DNA from: Caballeronia glathei
GTDB taxonomy: Bacteria > Pseudomonadota > Gammaproteobacteria > Burkholderiales > Burkholderiaceae
Assembly (NCBI RefSeq): GCF_000698595.1
Contig: NZ_JFHC01000025.1
Span: forward strand, 1-64,000
Reading direction: 5' to 3'
Length of the DNA: 64,000 nt
The notes under the pieces were generated by a model. That model was not told where the DNA came from, did no database searches, and was given only the letters and a program-made list of their open reading frames with translations. Below, one piece after another: positions 37,254 to 47,563 of the stretch. Every line of letters begins with the position of its first letter. Positions within the stretch are counted from its first letter, which is position 1. The position numbers and the translations under genes are program-made.

Positions 37254-38420
37254 ATGAGCACGCAAGACATCAAGTCGCTGCAAATCGGCATGCACTGGTT
37301 TCCGGAGCGCGCAGGCGGCCTCGACCGCATGTACTACACGCTCGTCGGCGCGCTGCCGGGCGCGGGCGTGGCGGTGCGCGGCGTGGTAGCGGGGTCCGCG
37401 CGCGTTGCGCAGGACACGGGCGGCGCGATCCGCGGCTTCGGGCCGGCGGCGCAGTCGCTGCCGCGCCGCCTGCTCAATGCGCGCGCCGCGTTGCGCGACA
37501 CCTTGCGCAACGAGCGGCCCGACGTCGTTTCGTCGCACTTCGCGCTCTACACGTTCCCCGGGCTCGACGTCACGCGCGGCATCCCGCAGGTCTCGCATTT
37601 CCAGGGGCCGTGGGCGGACGAGAGCCACGTCGAGGGCGCCGATTCGATCGGCCAGCGCACGAAGCGCATGCTGGAGCAGCGCGTGTACGCGCGCTCGTCG
37701 CGGCTGATCGTGCTGTCCGAGGCGTTCGGGCAGATCCTCACGACGCGCTACAACATTCCCGCCGAGCGCGTGCGCGTGGTGCCGGGCTGTGTCGATGTCG
37801 ACCAGTTCAGCCTTCCGCTGAGCCGCACCGATGCGCGCCGCCGGCTGCAGCTGCCGCAGGACCGGCCGATCGTGCTCGCGGTGCGCCGTCTCGTGCGCCG
37901 CATGGGTCTGGAGGATCTGATCGAGGCGATCAAGCGCGTGAAGGCGAAGCAGCCCGACGTGCTCCTGCTGATCGCGGGGAAGGGACGTCTTGCCGATGAG
38001 CTTCAGGGGCGCATCACCGAAGCCGGGCTGGATGACAACGTGCGGCTGCTCGGCTTCGTCGCGGACCGGCATCTCGCGTCCCTCTATCGCGCGGCCGACA
38101 TCAGCATCGTGCCGACGGTCGCGCTCGAAGGCTTCGGGCTCATCACGGTGGAGTCGCTCGCCTCGGGCACGCCCGTGCTCGTGACGCCGGTCGGCGGCCT
38201 GCCGGAAGCGGTGGCGGGCCTCTCGACCGATCTGGTGCTGCCCGCGACCGGCGCCGACGCCATCGCCGACGGCCTGATCGGCGCGCTCGGCGGCACGCTC
38301 AAGCTGCCCGACGAAGCCGCGTGCCGCAAGTACGCGCGCGACAACTTCGACACCTCCGTGATCGCAAGACGCGTGGCCGCCGTGTACGGCGAGGCGATTT
38401 CGGCCGGCCCCGTGCACTGA
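37254..38420 (+). CDS. bceK: GT4-family glycosyltransferase
   Basis: The 388-residue GT-B enzyme has a typical N-terminal acceptor domain (IGMHWFPERAGGLDRMYYTL, about 11-30) and a donor domain with RVRVVPGCVDVDQF (about 174-187), PIVLAVRRLVRRMGLEDLIE (about 205-224) and TVALEGFGLITVESLASGTP (about 288-307), including the E-x7-E pair. It is the last gene of the bceB-K run, 22 bases after bceJ. The acceptor and donor cannot be read from the sequence. No T-rich terminator follows; the next gene is a separately started regulator. Confidence 0.92.
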   Translation: MSTQDIKSLQIGMHWFPERAGGLDRMYYTLVGALPGAGVAVRGVVAGSARVAQDTGGAIRGFGPAAQSLPRRLLNARAALRDTLRNERPDVVSSHFALYTFPGLDVTRGIPQVSHFQGPWADESHVEGADSIGQRTKRMLEQRVYARSSRLIVLSEAFGQILTTRYNIPAERVRVVPGCVDVDQFSLPLSRTDARRRLQLPQDRPIVLAVRRLVRRMGLEDLIEAIKRVKAKQPDVLLLIAGKGRLADELQGRITEAGLDDNVRLLGFVADRHLASLYRAADISIVPTVALEGFGLITVESLASGTPVLVTPVGGLPEAVAGLSTDLVLPATGADAIADGLIGALGGTLKLPDEAACRKYARDNFDTSVIARRVAAVYGEAISAGPVH

Positions 38421-38529
38421 CCGATGCGCGGCGGGCGCGAACCGTCGTACTATCCTCGTTGATTCCCGACCTGAACCGCATGCGCGGGCGCGAAGGCGCC
38501 GCGCATGCCACCAAACGGAAACAACGAGC

Positions 38530-39438
38530 ATGGACCGGTTTCTTGCAATGAAAGTCTTTGCGCGCGTGGTGGAGACGGGCAGCTTTTCGAAGGCCGCCGA
38601 CGCGATGCGCCTTCCGCCCGCGAGCGTCTCGCGTACCGTGCAGGCGCTCGAGGCGCACCTGGGCGCGCGGCTGCTCAATCGAACCACGCGCAGCATCAGC
38701 ATCACCGAAGACGGCGAGACCTACTACGAGCGCTGCGTGCGCGTACTCGGCGAAGTGGACGACATGGAGTCGGCGCTGTCGCACTCGAAGACGAGTCCGA
38801 AGGGCAAGGTCAGGGTCAGCCTGCCGGCCTCGATGGCTCGCAGCACCATCATCCCCGCGCTGTCCGAGTTTCTTGCCGCGTACCCGGACATCACGGTCGA
38901 GCTGAACCTCACGGACCGGCAGGTCGATATCGTGGAAGAGGGACTCGACTGCGTGATCCGCGTGGGCGCCGTGCGCGACGAGACGCTGGTCGCGAAGCGC
39001 ATCGGCTGCTACTCGCAGATCACGTGCGCATCGCCTGCCTACATCGAGAAGTTCGGCGAGCCGATGACGCTCGACGATCTGGAGGACCACATCGCCGTCG
39101 GCTACGTGCTCAACAACATGCGCGTGCGAAGCTGGGAGTTCACCGTCGATGGCGAGACGAAGACCATCGTGATGAAGAACCTCGTCGCGGTGAACGACGC
39201 GGATTCCTACTTCGCGTGCGGTCTCGAAGGGCTCGGGCTGATCCAGGGATCGAGCTATACGCTCAAGCCGCATATCGAGCGTGGCGCGTTGCGCGAGGTG
39301 CTCAAGGCGTATCCGTCGGATTCGCGCGTCGTGTCGATCCTGTATTCGGCGAACCGCCACCAGCCGCGGCGCGTGCGCGTGTTCATCGACTGGGTGGCGG
39401 CGCTCTATGCCCGGACGCCGTCGCTTCAGGCGGCATAA
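38530..39438 (+). CDS. LysR-family transcriptional regulator
   Basis: A 302-residue LTTR. The N-terminal winged helix-turn-helix reads MDRFLAMKVFARVVETGSFS and then AADAMRLPPASVSRTVQALE (about 22-41). The effector domain (PBP2 fold) follows from about 90, starting KGKVRVSLPASMARSTIIPA. It belongs to the large group with the GDETYYERC-type linker. It lies between bce-I and bce-II, 109 bases after bceK and convergent with bceM (51-base gap). No typical LTTR T-N11-A box or divergent target gene adjoins it, so its targets are unknown. It may regulate a bce operon or be unrelated. Confidence 0.93.
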   Translation: MDRFLAMKVFARVVETGSFSKAADAMRLPPASVSRTVQALEAHLGARLLNRTTRSISITEDGETYYERCVRVLGEVDDMESALSHSKTSPKGKVRVSLPASMARSTIIPALSEFLAAYPDITVELNLTDRQVDIVEEGLDCVIRVGAVRDETLVAKRIGCYSQITCASPAYIEKFGEPMTLDDLEDHIAVGYVLNNMRVRSWEFTVDGETKTIVMKNLVAVNDADSYFACGLEGLGLIQGSSYTLKPHIERGALREVLKAYPSDSRVVSILYSANRHQPRRVRVFIDWVAALYARTPSLQAA

Positions 39439-39489
39439 CCGGCTCTGCCGATGCCTTCGAGAGTGCGCGGCGCGGGTCTTGTCAGGCGC

Positions 39490-40413
39490 TCACGCCGCGC
39501 TGAAGGGCATGCTCGCGTGCGAGTACATCCATTCGAGCGTCTCGGCGAAGGGCGTGAGCGGCACACGGCCGATCGTCCTGCGCAGCTTGTGATTGGAGCC
39601 GACGAGCCGCTCGATTTCATTGCGCCGCATGAAACGCGGATCGACGAACACCTCGATCTCGTAGCCCGCGATGCGCGCAAGCATGGCAAGCACCTCCGAG
39701 AGCGACTGGCCCTTGCCCGAGCAGATGTTGAACGTTTCGCCGACGGGCGCCGCGTCGAGCAGCCTTGCATAGGTCGCGACGACATCGCGCACGTCGGAGA
39801 AATCGCGGTGCACGTTGAGGTTGCCAAGCGAGATGCGCGGCTCGCGCCGCGCATAATGCGCGACGATCTTCGGCAGCACGTAGTCCTCGGTCTGCCCGAC
39901 GCCCGTGTAGTTGAACGGGCGCACGAAGAAGACCGGCAGCCGGTCGAGCCACAGGCGCGCCGCGTGCTCCATCGCGAGCTTGCTCACGGCGTAGTCGTTG
40001 GCGGGCTGGATAGGCACGTCCTCGTCGATCACTTCAACGCCCGCATTGCCGTACACGTTCGACGTGCTCGCGAGCAGCACCGCGCGCGGCTTCGCATTAA
40101 GGCCCGCGAGCGCATCGAGCAGATTGCGCGTGCCGACGATGTTCACCATGTACGTGCGGCTCGGCGGATTGCCCGTGACATGCGCGGCGCCGGCGAGATG
40201 GACGACCACGTCGGGGCGCGCGTCGTTCACGAACGAGCGCACGGCGTCGGCGTCGAGCAGATCGACAGGCACGCCGACCGCACCGGGCACGTCGCCCTCG
40301 TCGCGTGCGGGCGAGACCATGCCCCACACGTCATAGCCTTGTTCGGCGAGATGCGCCGCCATGTGGCGGCCCGTGAAGCCCGACAGACCGGTGACGAGTG
40401 CGCGCCGCGACAT
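39490..40413 (-). CDS. bceM: GDP-6-deoxy-D-lyxo-4-hexulose reductase (GDP-D-rhamnose synthase)
   Basis: This 307-residue extended SDR begins MSRRALVTGLSGFTGRHMAAH with the NAD(P)-binding GLSGFTG motif. VLLASTSNVYG (about 109-119) supplies the catalytic Ser/Thr, and YAVSKLAMEH (about 141-150) the Tyr-Lys pair. It resembles RMD enzymes that reduce GDP-4-keto-6-deoxymannose to GDP-D-rhamnose, a cepacian sugar. It starts 8 bases after bceN, which makes the substrate, so function and context agree. ATG 40413 is preferred over an upstream ATG at 40443 that overlaps bceN. Confidence 0.9.
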   Translation of the reverse strand: MSRRALVTGLSGFTGRHMAAHLAEQGYDVWGMVSPARDEGDVPGAVGVPVDLLDADAVRSFVNDARPDVVVHLAGAAHVTGNPPSRTYMVNIVGTRNLLDALAGLNAKPRAVLLASTSNVYGNAGVEVIDEDVPIQPANDYAVSKLAMEHAARLWLDRLPVFFVRPFNYTGVGQTEDYVLPKIVAHYARREPRISLGNLNVHRDFSDVRDVVATYARLLDAAPVGETFNICSGKGQSLSEVLAMLARIAGYEIEVFVDPRFMRRNEIERLVGSNHKLRRTIGRVPLTPFAETLEWMYSHASMPFSAA

Positions 40414-40420
40414 GGGGTTC

Positions 40421-42194
<1,774 letters not shown>

Positions 42195-42198
<4 letters not shown>

Positions 42199-43331
42199 GA
42201 TGCGCGTCCCGTCGATGCGGGCGCCGAAGCTGCCGCGTGGCCATGCGCCTGCGCCTTCGACTTGCGCGCGCCGTGAATCAGCGGCCGCTCGAGCAGGAAC
42301 CAGCTGACGCTCGCATAGGCGAGCGTGATCGCAAGCCCCAGCGCGGCCGTGCTGGCGCGGCCGAGATGCGTGTGCTCCCACAGCACGTAGAGGAAGCTCA
42401 GATGCACGAGGTAGATCGTGTAGCTGATCGTGCCGATATAGACGAGCACGGGGTTGCACAGCACGCGCTTCAGCAAGCCCTTGCTTTCGATTGCGAGCAC
42501 GACCATCGACGTGCACAGCAGCAGCGAGATGCTGTAGAGCGCGGCGTTCGAAAGCGGCGTGTTTGCAGCGCGAAAGCGCGGAAAGCTCACGTGCAGCCAC
42601 GCAAGAATGGCGAGACCGACGATCACGCCCAGCACGGCGGGCTTGACGAGCCGCGCGAGCGCCTGGCTGTCGCGGCGCACGAGCACCGAAAGCAGCGCGC
42701 CCGCGCACAGCAGGTCCATGCGAAACGGCGTCAGGTAGTAGATCGGCCAGAACGAATCCAGGTGGGGCGTGGCGGCGGCGCGCAGGAGCGGCGTGACGAC
42801 GATCGCGGCAGCCGCGATGATTCCGAGCGCGCGCTCCGAAGTGAACAGCACGACGAACGGCCACACGAGATAGAACTGCTCCTCGACGGCGAGCGACCAC
42901 AGCACGTTGAGGCTCGGATGCCCGATGTCGCCGAGCGACTGGCCGATGTTGACCGCGAAGAACACGAACCACGGCCAGTGCGCGAGCCAGCCGAGGCCGA
43001 AGAGAATCGACGAAAGAACCAGCAGCAGCACGTACGGCGGCAGGATGCGCCGCGCACGGCGCGCGTAGAAATGCGTGAAATAGGACTGTCCGCGCGCCTT
43101 GCGCTCGAGCAGGATGCCGGTGATCAGAAAGCCGCTCATCACGAAGAAGAGGTCGACGCCGAGCCACAGCGGCAGCTTTAGCGCGTGCTGTGAAAAGACG
43201 GCGAGCACTGCGATGGCACGCAGGCCATCGAGCGCGACGATACGGTGTGAGCCGGGTGCTGTCGGCATGGAATGCGACAGGGGTAAATGCGAAACGGGTG
43301 ACGTTGCGGATGACGTTGCCAATGCCTTCAT
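42195..43331 (-). CDS. bceO: membrane acyltransferase (acyltransferase_3 family)
   Basis: This 378-residue polytopic protein has about ten membrane helices. It shows RIVALDGLRAIAVLAVFSQH (about 31-50), with the conserved His at the active site, and LWLGVDLFFVMSGFLITGIL (about 55-74), the R-x10-H and G-F-x-x-S/F regions of OafA/NodX-type O-acyltransferases. It would move acetyl groups across the membrane onto the polymer repeat. ATG 43331 follows AGGGGA; a TTG at 43379 is possible but weak. It heads the minus operon leading to the SGNH hydrolase, bceN and bceM. The bceO symbol is by position in cepacian bce-II. Confidence 0.88.
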
Positions 43332-43827
43332 CGACGGTTCCCCTACAGAGATCTGGCATGTGCGGGACGCTTGGTGCAATGGCGATTCTAGGGAAAAGAA
43401 AACCGAAAAATATTGGGTGGATAATTCGTCCGGATTTAAAAATTCCCGATTCCCGAGTCGCGCAATAAAAATCGCATATGAGGCTAATTATTTATTCGAA
43501 AAAAACCGGTGCATAAAGGATCGGAGCCTTGTCGTGTCAGCCTCGCGCCGCTTTGGTGCAGAAAATCGGGTGCAATCGCATGCGCCGGAAAAATAATGGC
43601 GATTTACATCTTTTACGAATGCGCGCACCTGCGTGGCTTCTCTTTATTTCCGATTTTTTTGGATTAATTGATCGGTAATCTCACTCGCGTCGATCAATGC
43701 CGTGTCGATACCCGGCCATTGCCCGGTCCGGCGCGATTCGACCCGGGCGGCCGGCCTGCGCCGTCTCGGCGGCCGCCCCCTTTTCCCCGTTGCGCACATG
43801 AACGCGCTTCTCTGATGGAGAAACAAT
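43332..43827. promoter_or_regulatory. divergent control region of bce-II
   Basis: This is a 496-base AT-rich region between divergent operons, almost the same size as the bceA/bceB region. It contains ATGCGCCGGAAAA (43580-43592) and TTTACATCT (43603-43611), both also present at 25054-25120. It further holds CATATG and CTAATTA (43475-43490), ATTTCCGAT (43646-43654) and ATTAATTGAT (43663-43672), which reappear in order at 59310-59365. No gene is evident. It presumably drives both bce-II operons. Confidence 0.55.
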
Positions 43828-46026
43828 TTGCGGCGTCTTTCGATCCTGACATCGATGCTGAAACTGTTCTGCGCGCTGGGCGCGCTCGCATGCATCCATG
43901 CATCGGAGGCGGCGCCGCGCGTGCTCGACGCCCGCACATCGTGGATCGGCAACACGTTTGGCTACGGGCAGGGCACGTGGGCACAGATCAACATCACGGC
44001 GATCGCGGTGACGCCCGACGGACGCGTCTTCACCAATGCGCCGTGGGACGAAAGCGGCGCCGAAGCGAGCGTCTACAAGAACGGACAGATGCTCGGCTTT
44101 GCGGGCGGCACGCACGGCTGGGGCAACTATGGCGGCAACGCGATCGCCGTGAACAAGCGCTATGCGTTCATCGCGATCGCCGTGGGCAACGAGAAGGGGC
44201 GCCTCGTCAAGCCGGGCGTGTGGCCCGGATCGGGGCGCCAGTGGTTCGGCGTATCGCGGCGCGAGCTGGGTGAAACGAAGCGCGCGGCGCCTTTTCGCAG
44301 CACGGATGCGGCCGATGCGAAGGACCCGCATGCGGTGCTCGCGTCGAGCTTCCTGACCATCAACGAAGCGCCGACGGACAAGCGCGAGGACATTGGCGGG
44401 CTCGCCGCAAGCGACGCCTTGCTGTATGTCTCGAACACGACGCAGGACCGCATCGAGGTGTACGACGCCGATTCGATGCAGAAGAAGCGCCAATGGGATG
44501 CGCATGAGCCGGGGCGTCTCGCGCTCGCATCGGACGGCTCGCTGTGGGCGTTGCTCGACAGCCTGGGCGAGAACCCGCGCCTCGTGCATTACTCGGCTTC
44601 CGGCGCGCCGCTGGACGACGCCCCGGCCTTGCCGAAGGACACGCTCGCCGCCGATATCGCGACAGACGGTCAAGGGCGCCTCCTCGTCGCCGACAACGGC
44701 GTGCGCCAGCAGGTCCTCATCTTCACGCGCGACGGCCGCGGCTACCGCGAGTCGGGCACGCTCGGCGAACGCGGCGGAATCTTCTCGGGGACCGCCGGCA
44801 AGCCCGGGCCGCAGCGCTTCAACGGGCTCACGGGCGTGGGCGTCGATGCGGCGGGCAATGTCTATGTGTCGACGAACGGCATCGGTGTGCGCCACGACAC
44901 GATCGGCGCGGGGCTCGGCGCGACGCTCGAGAGCTATGCGCCCGACGGCCGCCGCCTCTGGCAGGTGCAGGGCCTCCTGTTCGTCGACGGCGCCTGGATC
45001 GATCCGTCGCGCCCGAACAGCGTCTACACGGGCAACAAGCGCTTCGAGCTCGACTTGTCGAAGCCGCCGGGCGAGGAGTGGAAGTACGCGGGCTTCCTGA
45101 CGGGCCGCTTCAGGTATCCGGACGACCCGGTCTTTCACACCGACCAGTGGCCCGGCATGCCGATCGCGCGAAAGCTCGACGGCCGCACGTTCCTCTATCT
45201 CACCGACATGTACGCCGATCACCTGAAGATCTATCGCTTCGATGCGAAGCGCGACGGCGAACTCGCGATTCCATCGGGCTTCATCGCCGGGCGCGCGCGC
45301 CCCGTCGAGCATGTGCCGAACCGGCCGCCCGCAGGCGACTGGATCTGGCGCGATACGAACGGCAATGGCCGCTTCGACGCCGGCGAGTTCCAGCTGAACA
45401 CGGGCACGGCGCGCATCGCGGGCGGCTGGGGCTGGTGGGTCGATACGAAGGGCGACATCTGGCGCACGAGCGACGTGAAGGGCATCCGGCGCCTGCGCTA
45501 TGGCGGAGTCGACCAGGCGGGCAACCCGGTCTACGACGTTGCGAAGATCACGTCCTATGCAATGCCGGCGCCCTTCACCGAACTGCGCCGCGCGATCTAC
45601 GACGCCGACACCGACTCGCTCTACGTGAGCGGCTACACCGCGGACGAGCCGCCCGATCGCGGCTTCTGGAAGGAGGTCGGCAGGCGGTTCGTGCGCTACG
45701 ACCACTGGTCGACGAACCCCACGCAACGCTATGCGATCGACCTGCCCTGGGACACGAAAGCCAAGCCCGTATCCACGCTCATCGGCTTCACGGTGGAAGG
45801 GCGGTACGTGTTCGCCGTGGAGCCTGTCGGCACCGTGCATGTGTACGACAAGGACTCGGGCCAGGAGCTCGGCGTGATCAAGCCGGGCCCCGAAGTGGGC
45901 GGCGCGTCGGGCTGGGTGGATGTGCCCAACGGCATCAGCGCGAGCAGGCGGCCTGATGGCGAGTACCTCGTGTTCGTTGAAGAAGACGCCCGCGGGAAAG
46001 TGATGATGTATCGCTGGAAGCCCTGA
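43828..46026 (+). CDS. large exported beta-propeller-like protein of unknown role
   Basis: The 732-residue product has a signal peptide (hydrophobic FCALGALACIHASEA, cleavage near residue 28) and repeated NHL-like segments. Examples are LAASDALLYVSNTTQDRIEV, IATDGQGRLLVADNGVRQQV and GVGVDAAGNVYVSTNGIG, spread through about 190-360 and indicating a beta-propeller. A calcium-loop-like RDTNGNGRFDAGEF occurs near 511. No catalytic residues can be named. It could bind or process the nascent polymer in the periplasm. The start is TTG 43828, chosen because GGAGAAA lies seven bases upstream; ATG 43855 would shorten the signal peptide. It heads the operon with bceQ and bceR. Confidence 0.7.
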   Translation: MRRLSILTSMLKLFCALGALACIHASEAAPRVLDARTSWIGNTFGYGQGTWAQINITAIAVTPDGRVFTNAPWDESGAEASVYKNGQMLGFAGGTHGWGNYGGNAIAVNKRYAFIAIAVGNEKGRLVKPGVWPGSGRQWFGVSRRELGETKRAAPFRSTDAADAKDPHAVLASSFLTINEAPTDKREDIGGLAASDALLYVSNTTQDRIEVYDADSMQKKRQWDAHEPGRLALASDGSLWALLDSLGENPRLVHYSASGAPLDDAPALPKDTLAADIATDGQGRLLVADNGVRQQVLIFTRDGRGYRESGTLGERGGIFSGTAGKPGPQRFNGLTGVGVDAAGNVYVSTNGIGVRHDTIGAGLGATLESYAPDGRRLWQVQGLLFVDGAWIDPSRPNSVYTGNKRFELDLSKPPGEEWKYAGFLTGRFRYPDDPVFHTDQWPGMPIARKLDGRTFLYLTDMYADHLKIYRFDAKRDGELAIPSGFIAGRARPVEHVPNRPPAGDWIWRDTNGNGRFDAGEFQLNTGTARIAGGWGWWVDTKGDIWRTSDVKGIRRLRYGGVDQAGNPVYDVAKITSYAMPAPFTELRRAIYDADTDSLYVSGYTADEPPDRGFWKEVGRRFVRYDHWSTNPTQRYAIDLPWDTKAKPVSTLIGFTVEGRYVFAVEPVGTVHVYDKDSGQELGVIKPGPEVGGASGWVDVPNGISASRRPDGEYLVFVEEDARGKVMMYRWKP

Positions 46027-46051
46027 TTGCAGCGAAGCTCGAGAGGAAGCG

Positions 46052-47563
46052 ATGGACAAGAGCATGGTGAAGAACGTGGCGATCAACTTCTCGGGACTGG
46101 TCCTGCCGACCTTCGTCTCGCTGGTGACCGTGCCCGCGTACATACATCTCGTGGGCGTGGAGCGATACGGGGTGATCAGCCTCGTGTGGACGCTGATCGG
46201 CTATTTCGGCTTTCTCGATCTCGGCATGAGCATGGCCGCGCAGCATCAGATCTCGAAGGCGCATGCAGCGGGCGACCCGGCGCAACGCTCGCGCGTGTTC
46301 TGGAGCGCGGTGTGGCTGAACTTCGGCACCGGTATCGCGGGCGGCCTCCTCATCTACTTCGGCGCGTTCGCGTACACCGCCTATTTCGCGCATTCCGAAG
46401 CAAGCATGCAGCATGAAGTCTATCTCGCGCTGCCCTGGCTCGCCATCGCGATTCCGCTTGCGAACGTGTCGTGGGTCTTCGCGGGCGCGATCAACGGCAT
46501 GGAGCGCTTCGGGGTCTACAACACCAACCAGACGATCGGCACGTTTCTCTTTCAGCTGCTGCCGCTCGGCGCCGCGTGGCTCATCGCGCCCAACCTGCAG
46601 ACGGTGCTTGCCGCCGCGGTGCTCGCGCGCCTGATCGCGGCCGTGCTGCTCGCACGGGCGAGCTTCAAGGTGCTTCAGATCGAACGCGTGGAGTGGCCGC
46701 AGCGCGGCGTCGCAGGCGGACTGTTCAAGTTCGGCGGGTGGATGCTGGTTTCATCGATGACCAGCATGATCACCGACTCGCTCGATCGCGTGCTGCTCGG
46801 CGCGCATCTCGGCGCGCGCTTCGTCACCTACTACACGGTGCCGCAGAACCTCGTCACGCGCCTGAACATGCTGCCGAACGCGCTCGTGCGCACGCTCTTT
46901 CCGCGTCTGTCGGCCATCAGGCGCGAGGACGCGGACGGCATGGTGCGCAAGTCGCTCGAATTCCTGAACGGCGTGTTCACGCCGATTGCGATCTTCGCGA
47001 TGCTCGTGCTCGCGCCGTTCCTGCATGTATGGGTGGGCCGCGAAATCGCCATTGCGAGCGCACCGGTGGGCCGCATCCTGATCATCGGCGTGTGGCTCGT
47101 CGGTCAGGCGAGCGTCACGCGAATCATGATCCAGTCGCAGATCAATCCGGCGACGGCCGCCCGCGTCGGCCTGTTCCAGTTGCCGCTCTTCGTCGGGGCG
47201 CTGTGGCTCGGCATCGCGCACTACGGGCTCATCGGCGCCGCGAGCGTGGTCGCGTTGCGCTCGCTGCTCGACTACAGCGTGCTGCTGTGGATGTCGCGCA
47301 TTCACGCGCGCCCCATCGCGCTCGACATGCTTACCCATCTCGCCTTCCTGCTGGCAAGCCTCGGCGTTGCGAGCGCGATCGATGCCATCGCGAATCCGCT
47401 GCGCGCGATTGCCGCTGCGGCGGCGCTCGCAAGCATCAACGCGGGATGGTCGGTTCTTACGCGCCCCGAGTTGCGTTCGATTGCGCGGGGGCTCCTGCGC
47501 AAGCTGAGTGAACGCGTGAGGGGCCGCGCGAATGTGCCTGTGAAGGCGAGGAGAGACGCATGA
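46052..47563 (+). CDS. bceQ: Wzx-type repeat-unit flippase
   Basis: A 503-residue polytopic protein of the polysaccharide transporter (PST/MOP) family. It has 12-14 hydrophobic helices, starting VKNVAINFSGLVLPTFVSLV and then GVERYGVISLVWTLIGYFGF, the conserved family opening. It moves the lipid-linked repeat across the inner membrane before BceI polymerisation. ATG 46052 follows the good ribosome binding site GAGAGGAAG. It starts 25 bases after the propeller-like gene and overlaps bceR by ATGA. Confidence 0.93.
   Translation: MDKSMVKNVAINFSGLVLPTFVSLVTVPAYIHLVGVERYGVISLVWTLIGYFGFLDLGMSMAAQHQISKAHAAGDPAQRSRVFWSAVWLNFGTGIAGGLLIYFGAFAYTAYFAHSEASMQHEVYLALPWLAIAIPLANVSWVFAGAINGMERFGVYNTNQTIGTFLFQLLPLGAAWLIAPNLQTVLAAAVLARLIAAVLLARASFKVLQIERVEWPQRGVAGGLFKFGGWMLVSSMTSMITDSLDRVLLGAHLGARFVTYYTVPQNLVTRLNMLPNALVRTLFPRLSAIRREDADGMVRKSLEFLNGVFTPIAIFAMLVLAPFLHVWVGREIAIASAPVGRILIIGVWLVGQASVTRIMIQSQINPATAARVGLFQLPLFVGALWLGIAHYGLIGAASVVALRSLLDYSVLLWMSRIHARPIALDMLTHLAFLLASLGVASAIDAIANPLRAIAAAAALASINAGWSVLTRPELRSIARGLLRKLSERVRGRANVPVKARRDA

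Noticed and set aside
43681..46143. 820-codon minus-strand frame opposite the propeller-like gene
   Set aside because: Low-complexity Arg/Ala/Val composition without motifs; the plus strand has a signal peptide, a ribosome binding site and repeats.
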